This document shows, piece after piece, positions 1 to 5,230 of a stretch of DNA of 5,395 bases. The first letter of the stretch is position 1. Each line of letters begins with the position of its first letter. The stretch comes from Candidatus Gastranaerophilales bacterium. Lineage in GTDB: Bacteria > Cyanobacteriota > Vampirovibrionia > Gastranaerophilales > Gastranaerophilaceae. The stretch lies in NCBI GenBank assembly GCA_944325615.1, contig CALVAU010000105.1, positions 1-5,395 of the forward strand, read 5' to 3'. The position numbers were made by a program, and so were the translations under genes. Under the pieces are notes generated by a model. It did no database searches, had not been told where the DNA came from, and saw nothing but the letters and a program-made list of their open reading frames with translations.

Positions 1-2012
1 CAGGCTGGACAAGTGAGAAATTTACAATAGTAGATAAAGACATAGATGCGACAGTAGAATGCAGTATGGGCGGCGACGACTGCTATAATATAAATATAGT
101 AGGAGGAGAAAACTGTACAATAACAAAGCCTCAAGGGAATTGTGATGGAGATACAAGTAAATACAAAAACGGTAAATATACAATAAGTGTAAAGCCAAAT
201 GAGGGCTTTACTTATAATGGAAAGACCTCAAGTGATCCAGCATCAGGAGTAGCAGTACAGATACAGGATTCCGATGAGAACGTAACTATCTCTTGTGAAC
301 CAGCGGCAGTAGAAGCAACAGAACATACTTTGACAATAGGATTTAGCTCAAATGATCAAAGTTATACTAAAGCTCAATTGTGGGTAACAATAGAAGCCAA
401 AACTCCAGAAGGGGAAACAAGTGAAAGAACAGTAAGTCCAGTATTGCCACCTGCGCCGATGACAGTGTCATCAAAATATCCTGCAAATACTGAGTTTAAA
501 TTAACTGATATAAAATCTTATATTTGGTACAATAACAGTACAGAAAAGCCTGGTACAAATGGCTATAGAAACGTATATTTAGATGGAAAAAACATGTGGA
601 ATCAGACAGTAAGTGGAAAGTTGGATTCAGATAAGAGTTATATGTTTACATTATATAGTGGAGATGATGTACCTGATCTACCAACAAAAGAGGTAATACT
701 AGAGTTTCAATATCAATTTGATTCTTGTAAAGAAACAAATGGTACATTAGTATATGCAAACTCAATGCTTTATAAAGTAATTGCAATAGATAAAGCAACA
801 AATAAAGAAATAACTCTGCCTTTTGATGCTTCAGTAACGTATAGTGGTGGTGGACCATGCTCTGGAACTGTAAAAGTCGGAACAAGTTCAAAATGTGGTA
901 ATGCAGATGCTGAAATAAGAAGTGTATCAGTAGGAAGTTTTAGTCCAACATCAGAACAAACGGTAGGTGGAGTAAAATATAAAATATTATCTGCACGAGC
1001 TCGGAATGCAACAATAGATCCAAATGTAACTTCATGTGGAACCGGAGATACTCCAGATGTACCAAGTGAAGAAGATTGTTCTATAAATGTAGTCGGTACA
1101 GGTTATACCAAAAATGGAGCTTATGGAACGGTATATCTGATGCAGGGTAAAAATCAGGTAAATTCAGTACAATTAAGTGATTTAAATAAGTATAAAACTA
1201 CTTGGAAAAACTTAGAATGTAGAACGTCATATACAATAACAACTGTTGAAGGTAAAGATGACGATGGAAACAAAGTTACATTGAGTGCTAGTCCGAATAG
1301 TTTTAGTCAATTAGAGAAAACTCAAACTGTAACTGTAACATTTACTGGACCTAGTGTAACTAAAAAGAAATACAAACTAACGTTGAGCGGTGCGGCAGAT
1401 GGCTTGTCAAATGCTGGTGGAACAACTTGTAGCAACAGCTCAGACCACCTAATAGTTTATGGAGCCGGAGCATATGACGAGGGTACATCAGCAGAGATGA
1501 CTACAGAGTGGAATCCTAACTGTGTACTGCAAGATACTAATGCAAAGAAAACTTTTGATGGTTGGTATAATAACAGTGGAACTCGAGTCAGTACAAATAG
1601 AAAATATACAGTCACAATGGATTCAGACAAATCATTTAAAGCTAAATGGGTTGTAGGAGTTCCAGCTCCAACTTGTAAGCCTATAACAGTACGTGTTGGG
1701 GTTGGTGTAGTTCCAGATGGTAATGGTAGTTACATGTTAAATGAAAATGCCAATATTAACGTAACAGGGGGTGAAGTTCCAAATGTTGACATTACAGTTT
1801 ATGCAAAGGCAGATATGTATATAAATGGAGGAAGTACACCTGTAGAAAGTGCTTCATATACATGCACTATTAAGGCCGGAAAAGATTATGGAAGTTGTTC
1901 AATAGATGATCCTTCTTCAGGCTATGCTTCAGGAGCTAACTTAACTGTAAGCGGTTCAATAACAGGTTCAAATCCTAGAGATTGTGCAACTGGGTCAGTA
2001 GGACCTTATTAA
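1..2012 (+). CDS. Large multi-module Cys-rich surface/secreted repeat protein, 5'-partial
   Basis: The reading frame is open from the first bases of the window (first full codon at 3) to TAA at 2010-2012, giving about 669 residues. The ATG at 66 is internal: in-frame coding residues precede it (ending D-A-T-V-E-C-S), so the real start and any signal peptide lie upstream. The protein is a chain of beta-rich modules with 17 cysteines and abundant Thr, Ser, Asn and Gly, as in disulfide-bonded extracytoplasmic proteins. Recurring elements are visible: a D-C-x-I-N-x-V-G motif with Cys codons at 81 and 1077, and a module end resembling I-x-D-x-D-x-x-V-x-x-x-C with Cys codons at 60 and 294. Codons 1554-1649 form an InlB B-repeat/Flg_new-like unit (F-D-G-W-Y ... 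F-K-A-K-W). The C-terminus has no LPXTG motif, hydrophobic anchor or charged tail. No catalytic motif is seen. An adhesin or surface-layer role is inference; the exact family is not recognised. Confidence 0.85.
   Translation, partial: GWTSEKFTIVDKDIDATVECSMGGDDCYNINIVGGENCTITKPQGNCDGDTSKYKNGKYTISVKPNEGFTYNGKTSSDPASGVAVQIQDSDENVTISCEPAAVEATEHTLTIGFSSNDQSYTKAQLWVTIEAKTPEGETSERTVSPVLPPAPMTVSSKYPANTEFKLTDIKSYIWYNNSTEKPGTNGYRNVYLDGKNMWNQTVSGKLDSDKSYMFTLYSGDDVPDLPTKEVILEFQYQFDSCKETNGTLVYANSMLYKVIAIDKATNKEITLPFDASVTYSGGGPCSGTVKVGTSSKCGNADAEIRSVSVGSFSPTSEQTVGGVKYKILSARARNATIDPNVTSCGTGDTPDVPSEEDCSINVVGTGYTKNGAYGTVYLMQGKNQVNSVQLSDLNKYKTTWKNLECRTSYTITTVEGKDDDGNKVTLSASPNSFSQLEKTQTVTVTFTGPSVTKKKYKLTLSGAADGLSNAGGTTCSNSSDHLIVYGAGAYDEGTSAEMTTEWNPNCVLQDTNAKKTFDGWYNNSGTRVSTNRKYTVTMDSDKSFKAKWVVGVPAPTCKPITVRVGVGVVPDGNGSYMLNENANINVTGGEVPNVDITVYAKADMYINGGSTPVESASYTCTIKAGKDYGSCSIDDPSSGYASGANLTVSGSITGSNPRDCATGSVGPY
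1554..1649 (+). repeat. InlB B-repeat / Flg_new-like 32-residue module
   Basis: This segment inside the large protein encodes a 32-residue unit beginning F-D-G-W-Y-N-N and ending S-F-K-A-K-W, with a T-M-D-S-D-K turn before the last strand. This is the familiar pattern of bacterial InlB B-type / Listeria-Bacteroides repeats: F-x-G-W at the front and A-x-W at the end, after a Thr/Met/Asp-rich strand. Such repeats occur in secreted or cell-surface proteins. Only one clear copy is seen in this window; neighbouring modules share the beta-sandwich flavour but not this signature. Confidence 0.65.
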
Positions 2013-2039
2013 TTTTAAGATTTACTTTTTGCTCAATAT

Positions 2040-2067
2040 AGGCGCTCGAGTGAGCGCCTTTTCCTTT
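2040..2067 (+). terminator. Intrinsic terminator after the surface-protein gene
   Basis: GGCGCTC at 2041-2047 pairs perfectly with GAGCGCC at 2052-2058 around a GAGT loop, with one extra A-T pair (2040/2059). TTTTCCTTT follows. The hairpin lies 28 nt after the stop codon. There is no T-run on the other strand, so it should act only on + strand transcription and insulate the flagellar genes from the upstream gene. Confidence 0.88.
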
Positions 2068-2105
2068 ATAAATTCTTCCCTGTTTCTTATATTTTCTAAC
2101 CTTTT

Positions 2106-2135
2106 TTGACTTTTTTCAAATTATCATTATTTAAT
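2106..2135 (+). promoter_or_regulatory. Candidate sigma-70-type promoter upstream of the flagellar cassette
   Basis: TTGACT at 2106-2111 (5 of 6 to the -35 consensus) is followed after 18 bp by TTTAAT at 2130-2135 (5 of 6 to -10). It lies in AT-rich DNA just downstream of the previous gene's terminator. Transcription would start near 2142 and give a leader of about 90 nt. AT-rich intergenic DNA yields such matches by chance, so this is moderate evidence at best. Confidence 0.4.
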
Positions 2136-2177
2136 ATTAAAAAGCCATCTAAATAGAGGATTTTTTTTCGTGAAAGT

Positions 2178-2206
2178 ACGTCAAACTGTAAATATAGCCG
2201 TATAAT
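2178..2206 (+). promoter_or_regulatory. Candidate proximal promoter with perfect -10 TATAAT
   Basis: TATAAT at 2201-2206 is a perfect -10 element. The best -35 at 17-bp spacing is ACGTCA at 2178-2183, only 3 of 6. GCCG immediately precedes the -10 and recalls the start of the sigma-28 flagellar -10 (GCCGATAA), but no TAAA element lies at the correct distance, so sigma-28 is not supported. Transcription would start near 2212-2214, downstream of the ATG at 2208, giving a leader of about 22 nt that carries the AGAGGT site at 2222-2227. Confidence 0.45.
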
Positions 2207-2221
2207 CATGAAAAAGCAAAC

Positions 2222-2227
2222 AGAGGT
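2222..2227 (+). promoter_or_regulatory. Ribosome binding site that decides the flgF start
   Basis: AGAGGT lies 7 nt upstream of the ATG at 2235, ideal Shine-Dalgarno spacing. The in-frame ATG at 2208 has no purine-rich site upstream; the bases before it are the TATAAT box. This favours 2235 as the start. Confidence 0.8.
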
Positions 2228-2234
2228 AGTAGTT

Positions 2235-2933
2235 ATGAAAATTAATGGCGGAGTTCGTTATTATGAAAGAGGTATAGACTTATCAATCCGTGCAATGCAG
2301 GTGCAAACGGAGCTGATGTCGATTTCAAATGAAAATGTCAATGGATTTGACAAAGTCGGGTATCAACGTCAAGAACCTGTTGTATCTTCATTTTCAGAAT
2401 TTGTTGGAGTCCATGCTATTTCAAAAACTACAGATACAAAAGTTGGCAGAATTACTATGTCTTCAAACCCTCTTGATTTTGCAATAGCTAAAGAAGGTTA
2501 TTTTCAAACTGAAGGTGATGATGGTGTAAGACTTACCAGAGATGGCAGATTTAAAATTGATAAAGAAGGAAACCTTTTGACACTTGATGATAGAAGAGTG
2601 CTTTCAAATGCAGGTATGCCCATAAAATTGCCTTTGGTACCTGAAAAATTGGAAGATATAAAAGTTGATGATCATGGGCTTGTCACAGTTTTAAATAAAA
2701 ATACTTATAAAATGGAAGTTGCAGCCAATATCGGCGTGGTCGATGCAAACGGTGTGGTTATTATGGATCCTGAAATTAAACAAGGTTACAATGAATTTTC
2801 AAACGTATCTTTGCAGAATGAGTTTATTGCAATGATGCCTGTAATTAGAAATTTTGAAGCAAACAGGCAATTGTTTATGATTCAGAACCAGAATTTGCAA
2901 AAAGTAATTTCACAATTGGGTACTACATCATAA
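2235..2933 (+). CDS. flgF: Flagellar basal-body rod protein, FlgF/FlgG family (FlgF-like)
   Basis: This is a 232-residue axial rod subunit of the FlgF/FlgG family, exported by the flagellar type III system and assembled in the rod. The core resembles FlgF: G-R-I-T-M-S-S-N-P-L-D-F-A-I at 71-84, then L-T-R-D-G-R-F at 100-106 and a conserved A-G-x-P-I turn. The C-terminal helix at 189-232 carries N-V-S-L, R-N-F-E-A-N-R and L-Q-K-V-I-S-Q-L-G, which is actually FlgG-like. The N-terminal signature, normally N-L-A-N-x-x-T-x-G-[FY]-K, is degraded to N-E-N-V-N-G-F-D-K-V-G-Y-Q near 32-44, with the Thr lost and one residue inserted. Length is slightly below the usual 250-260. A longer form starting at 2208 (241 residues) is possible but lacks a ribosome site and would begin upstream of the predicted transcript start. 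It is first in a four-gene rod cassette. The family is secure; F versus G is moderate. Confidence 0.88.
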   Translation: MKINGGVRYYERGIDLSIRAMQVQTELMSISNENVNGFDKVGYQRQEPVVSSFSEFVGVHAISKTTDTKVGRITMSSNPLDFAIAKEGYFQTEGDDGVRLTRDGRFKIDKEGNLLTLDDRRVLSNAGMPIKLPLVPEKLEDIKVDDHGLVTVLNKNTYKMEVAANIGVVDANGVVIMDPEIKQGYNEFSNVSLQNEFIAMMPVIRNFEANRQLFMIQNQNLQKVISQLGTTS

Positions 2934-2942
2934 TTAGGTAGA

Positions 2943-2948
2943 AAAGGA
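2943..2948 (+). promoter_or_regulatory. Ribosome binding site of flgG
   Basis: AAAGGA lies 7 nt before the ATG at 2956, inside the 22-nt gap after the preceding rod gene. It supports this start and translation from a shared mRNA. Confidence 0.75.
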
Positions 2949-2955
2949 TAAAATT

Positions 2956-3669
2956 ATGCACAATTTACAAGGAATAATAAGAAGAAGCGTAAATAACGTA
3001 ACAAATCAGTGGGAACGACTCGGATATGTTGCGAATGATTTGGCAAACTTCAATACTCACGGGTATAAATCAGTAAGATTTGAGCAAATGCTTGATGAGG
3101 ACGGGTATTTGACAGGTGCAATAAGAACTGATCATAGAGAAGGTTCTATCCAAATTACAAGTAACCCTTATGATGTTGCGATAAAAGGACCGGGATTTAT
3201 TCCTGTTGTATCTCCGAGAGGTGAAGTTCAATATACTCGTGACGGCTCATTTAAACAAGGTAAAGACGGATATTTAGTGACTAATGATGATTGGATTGTT
3301 GGTGAAGGAATTAAACTCCCGACAAATTGCTATAAATTCTATATAAAACCTAATGGAGATGTAATTGCTTATGATGCAGTGGATTCTCCTGGCAAAAAGT
3401 TGGGAAATATTCCGCTTGTACAATTTGATAATCCAGAAGGTCTTGAACAAGGTGGTTTGAATAAGCTTGTGCCGACAGAAGAATCAGGTGAAGCAAGACT
3501 AGTAAAAGATCACGATTACTTTGCGCAGAATAACTTGGAAAATTCAAACATAAACATTTACGATAATGTAAGCACAATGCTTAGATTGAATGCTTCAATG
3601 CTTGCCAGTACAAGACTAATGAAAGTTGTAGATGATATGTATAACAAATCAATCAATATCAGAGAATAG
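2956..3669 (+). CDS. flgG: Flagellar basal-body rod protein, FlgF/FlgG family (FlgG-like)
   Basis: This is a 237-residue flagellar axial protein, most like distal-rod FlgG. The N-terminal rod motif is good: A-N-D-L-A-N-F-N-T-H-G-Y-K at 26-38. The D-V-A-I-K-G-P-G-F block at 73-81 and Y-T-R-D-G-S-F at 93-99 match FlgG closely, followed by G-Y-L-V-T. A later segment (I-P-L-V-Q-F-D-N-P-E-G-L, then G-G-L-N-K and E-E-S-G-E-A) corresponds to the FlgG region with F-x-N-x-x-G-L and S-S-G. The C-terminal helix keeps N-S-N-I-N-I but replaces the usual Q-R-A-Y-E-x-N stretch with L-N-A-S-M-L-A-S-T-R and ends V-V-D-D-M-Y-N-K, more FlgF-like. It is about 20 residues shorter than enteric FlgG. It lies 22 nt after flgF and 44 nt before flgB. 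Family assignment is secure; the paralogue label is likely but not certain. Confidence 0.9.
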   Translation: MHNLQGIIRRSVNNVTNQWERLGYVANDLANFNTHGYKSVRFEQMLDEDGYLTGAIRTDHREGSIQITSNPYDVAIKGPGFIPVVSPRGEVQYTRDGSFKQGKDGYLVTNDDWIVGEGIKLPTNCYKFYIKPNGDVIAYDAVDSPGKKLGNIPLVQFDNPEGLEQGGLNKLVPTEESGEARLVKDHDYFAQNNLENSNINIYDNVSTMLRLNASMLASTRLMKVVDDMYNKSINIRE

Positions 3670-3690
3670 TTAATCTTTGAAATCTAATTA

Positions 3691-3708
3691 AAGAAAGGAA
3701 AGAAAGGA
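3691..3708 (+). repeat. Tandem 9-bp repeat duplicating the Shine-Dalgarno sequence before flgB
   Basis: AAGAAAGGA occurs twice in direct tandem, at 3691-3699 and 3700-3708. The second copy ends 5 nt before the ATG of flgB at 3714 and is the working ribosome site by spacing. The first copy sits 14 nt away and could act as a standby site or simply be a slippage duplication. Confidence 0.75.
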
Positions 3709-3713
3709 CAAAA

Positions 3714-4061
3714 ATGTTTACACCTTTGGATCATATGGGAAAAGTAGGTTTGATGATGGACTTGATAACACAAAGACAAGTCGCATTAGGCTCAAACCTT
3801 GCAAATATGGATACCCCAGGATACGTAAGACGTGATGTCGATTTTGCGGAATACTTAGGTTCAATGAACAGTCCTTTAGAAACTAAATTGTCAGAACGAC
3901 TTGGCGCATCAGCTGTAATTTCACAAAGAACTTATGAAGAAATCAGACCTGATAAAGAATTGATGGAATTACAACACAATGCGCTTTTATACACAATGGC
4001 GACAAGACGAATGTCAAATATAATTACGGAGATGAAAACCGTAATAAATGTAGGTAAGTAA
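3714..4061 (+). CDS. flgB: Flagellar basal-body rod protein FlgB
   Basis: This is a 115-residue proximal rod subunit, expected to sit next to FliE and FlgC just above the MS ring after type III export. The N-terminal half is classical FlgB: Q-R-Q-V-A-L-G-S-N-L-A-N-M-D-T-P-G-Y at 20-37 followed by R-D-V-D-F at 40-44. The C-terminal helix at about 80-115 (E-L-M-E-L-Q-H-N-A-L-L-Y, then M-K-T-V-I-N-V-G-K) matches the family end. The protein is short for FlgB (usually about 130-138 residues). The well conserved D-G-N-x-V-D-x-D-x-E segment before the C-terminal helix is missing; I-R-P-D-K-E-L occupies that place. The start at 3714 has a good ribosome site and begins at the normal family N-terminus. 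It sits third in the rod cassette, directly before flgC, its usual partner. Confidence 0.93.
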   Translation: MFTPLDHMGKVGLMMDLITQRQVALGSNLANMDTPGYVRRDVDFAEYLGSMNSPLETKLSERLGASAVISQRTYEEIRPDKELMELQHNALLYTMATRRMSNIITEMKTVINVGK

Positions 4062-4068
4062 TAATTAA

Positions 4069-4086
4069 TTCTGCCAACTGGCAGAA
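4069..4086 (+). other. Intercistronic RNA hairpin between flgB and flgC
   Basis: TTCTGCC at 4069-4075 pairs perfectly with GGCAGAA at 4080-4086 across an AACT loop. AAAAAG follows rather than a T-run, so it is not an intrinsic terminator. It lies 7 nt after the flgB stop and ends 7 nt before the flgC ribosome site. A role in mRNA stability, 3'-end protection or processing that sets FlgB:FlgC amounts is inference. Confidence 0.65.
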
Positions 4087-4093
4087 AAAGAAC

Positions 4094-4098
4094 AGGAG
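4094..4098 (+). promoter_or_regulatory. Ribosome binding site of flgC
   Basis: AGGAG lies 9 nt upstream of the ATG at 4108, a consensus Shine-Dalgarno sequence just after the intercistronic hairpin. It selects this ATG over the in-frame ATG codons at residues 4 and 7. Confidence 0.8.
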
Positions 4099-4107
4099 CG
4101 TAAAATT

Positions 4108-4551
4108 ATGAGTCTTATGGGTTCAATGGATATAGGTCAAAGAGCACTCCGCACACACGGATTGCGACTTGACGTGCATTCAAGAAACATGGCAAACATA
4201 GATACGCCAAATTATGTGAGACGTATTCCTGTTTTGAATGCAACTGAAGAAATTTCATTTCATGGTTTGTTGAATGAGATGAAAGAAGATGTCTTTGGTG
4301 TAGGAACTTTGCCTTTATTGCAGGGCGGTGTCGTTTTCAACGGCTGTATTGAAGATCCTACTATGGGGGAAAAAATTTATAAGCCCGGACACCCTGATGC
4401 GGATGAAAATGGGTATATAAGAGCTTCAAACGTGAACCCTATGGTTGAAATGGCGGACGCGATAATGGCTCAAAGGGCTTATGAAGCGAACTTGGCGCTT
4501 GTGAATATAACCAAATCAATGGCGCAGCGTGCGACAGAAATCGGAAGATAG
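4108..4551 (+). CDS. flgC: Flagellar basal-body rod protein FlgC
   Basis: This is a 147-residue proximal rod subunit that stacks with FlgB and FlgF in the periplasmic part of the basal body after type III export. All FlgC hallmarks are present: N-M-A-N-I-D-T-P-N-Y-V-R-R at 27-39; K-P-G-H-P-D-A-D-E-N-G-Y-I-R at 92-105; N-V-N-P-M-V-E-M at 108-115; and A-Q-R-A-Y-E-A-N near 121-128 in the C-terminal helix. Length is within the family range (about 134-150). It is the last gene of the cassette: a terminator follows within 10 nt, and fliE, commonly the next gene, is not here. The N-terminal D-T-P-x-Y-V-R-R stretch is nearly identical to that of the neighbouring FlgB, as expected for rod paralogues. 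Confidence 0.96.
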   Translation: MSLMGSMDIGQRALRTHGLRLDVHSRNMANIDTPNYVRRIPVLNATEEISFHGLLNEMKEDVFGVGTLPLLQGGVVFNGCIEDPTMGEKIYKPGHPDADENGYIRASNVNPMVEMADAIMAQRAYEANLALVNITKSMAQRATEIGR

Positions 4552-4556
4552 TTTTG

Positions 4557-4585
4557 AAAAAGGCGGTTAGAATAACCGCCTTTAA
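4557..4585. terminator. Bidirectional intrinsic terminator between convergent flgC and the acetyltransferase gene
   Basis: AAAGGCGGTTA at 4559-4569 pairs with TAACCGCCTTT at 4573-4583 around a GAA loop, an 11-bp perfect stem. On the + strand the U-run is only TTT before AATG. On the minus strand the hairpin is followed by TTTTT (4557-4561 read in reverse), so it probably ends both the rod transcript and the convergent acetyltransferase transcript, whose stop lies about 50 nt away. Confidence 0.88.
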
Positions 4586-4632
4586 TGTTATTGCTTGTTG
4601 ATATATTGATGATACCTGTCTTTAGAAATAAA

Positions 4633-5151
4633 TTAACAATGTAATTTATAAATTAAATGCACCATCTTTTTACCTCGAACATTTTTTATAAAATCTCCGC
4701 AAATTTTAGCATTTAATCTTTCTGCAACTTTTCGAGAAGATAAATTTTCAGGGCGAATTTCAAAGATTACTTCATCTAAATTTAAAGTATTAAATGCATA
4801 ATTTATTAGAGCTTTAGCTGCTTCGGTCGCGAATCCCTGATGCCAATATCTTTTTTTTAATATATATCCAATTTCATAATATTTTTGCTCATTTATAAAA
4901 TCTGGCATTAGTGCCGCTTGCCCTAAAACTTCCCCCGAGATATTTTCAGTCATTAAAAAAAATCCAAGATTGTATTTTTTATAACGCTCTAAATTTTTAT
5001 CAATCCAATTTTGAATATCTTCGTCACTAAAATCATATTCCCAAGCATACATAACATTTTTATCCTGTAATATTGCTTTTAATTCTTCAAAATCGTTTTG
5101 AGTTATATATCTTAGAGTAAATCTTTTTGTTTTTAAGAATATATTAGACAT
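4633..5151 (-). CDS. GNAT-family N-acetyltransferase, RimJ/RimL type
   Basis: This is a 172-residue acetyltransferase expected to move an acetyl group from acetyl-CoA to an amine, such as a protein N-terminus or a small molecule. The substrate cannot be read from sequence. The fold order fits Acetyltransf_3: an N-terminal T-K-R-F-T-L-R-Y strand at 8-15, D-F-E-E-L helix, E-I-G-Y-I-L strand at 93-98, the acetyl-CoA pyrophosphate loop Y-W-H-Q-G-F-A-T-E-A at 102-111, and E-N-L-S-S-R-K-V-A-E-R-L at 135-146 followed by a terminal strand. Length is typical (170-185), so it looks intact. The frame has a stop (TGA at 5166-5164) five codons upstream, so the ATG at 5151 is the only sensible start. No Shine-Dalgarno precedes it. 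The gene is visibly more AT-rich than the flagellar genes and convergent to them, so it is probably not part of the flagellar unit. Confidence 0.92.
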   Translation of the reverse strand: MSNIFLKTKRFTLRYITQNDFEELKAILQDKNVMYAWEYDFSDEDIQNWIDKNLERYKKYNLGFFLMTENISGEVLGQAALMPDFINEQKYYEIGYILKKRYWHQGFATEAAKALINYAFNTLNLDEVIFEIRPENLSSRKVAERLNAKICGDFIKNVRGKKMVHLIYKLHC

Positions 5152-5157
5152 GAATAA

Positions 5158-5187
5158 ATTATATCATAAGTCGTTAATTTATCTTAA
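5158..5187 (-). promoter_or_regulatory. Candidate promoter of the acetyltransferase gene, predicting a leaderless mRNA
   Basis: On the minus strand TATAAT (5163 to 5158) is a perfect -10, preceded at 18 bp by TTAAGA (5187 to 5182), 4 of 6 to the -35 consensus. Only 6 nt separate the -10 from the ATG at 5151, so transcription should begin at or next to the start codon. The absence of any Shine-Dalgarno fits a leaderless transcript. Confidence 0.5.
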
Positions 5188-5215
5188 GTTTTTCATGTTT
5201 CAGTTTTGTATCTCG

Positions 5216-5230
5216 CATAATATGATTATG
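5216..5230. repeat. Short inverted repeat upstream of the acetyltransferase promoter
   Basis: CATAAT at 5216-5221 and ATTATG at 5225-5230 are perfect inverted 6-bp arms around ATG. The dyad lies 65-79 bp upstream of the acetyltransferase start, on the far side of its candidate -35. It could be a regulator site, but in AT-rich DNA a chance dyad is quite possible. Confidence 0.3.

Noticed and set aside
66..68. ATG at 66 as the true start of the large protein
   Set aside because: The frame is open to the left edge with 21 in-frame residues of the same module style before it, and no ribosome site precedes it.
646..891. Minus-strand 81-codon frame inside the large gene
   Set aside because: It is a shadow of the + strand gene: Leu/His-rich biased composition, no ribosome site and no recognisable motif.
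2171..2206. Sigma-28 flagellar promoter
   Set aside because: GCCGTATAA resembles the sigma-28 -10, but no TAAA element lies 15-16 nt upstream, so an ordinary TATAAT promoter explains it better.
3350..3577. Minus-strand 75-codon frame inside flgG
   Set aside because: It is antisense to a clear FlgG-family gene, with low-complexity composition and no start signals.
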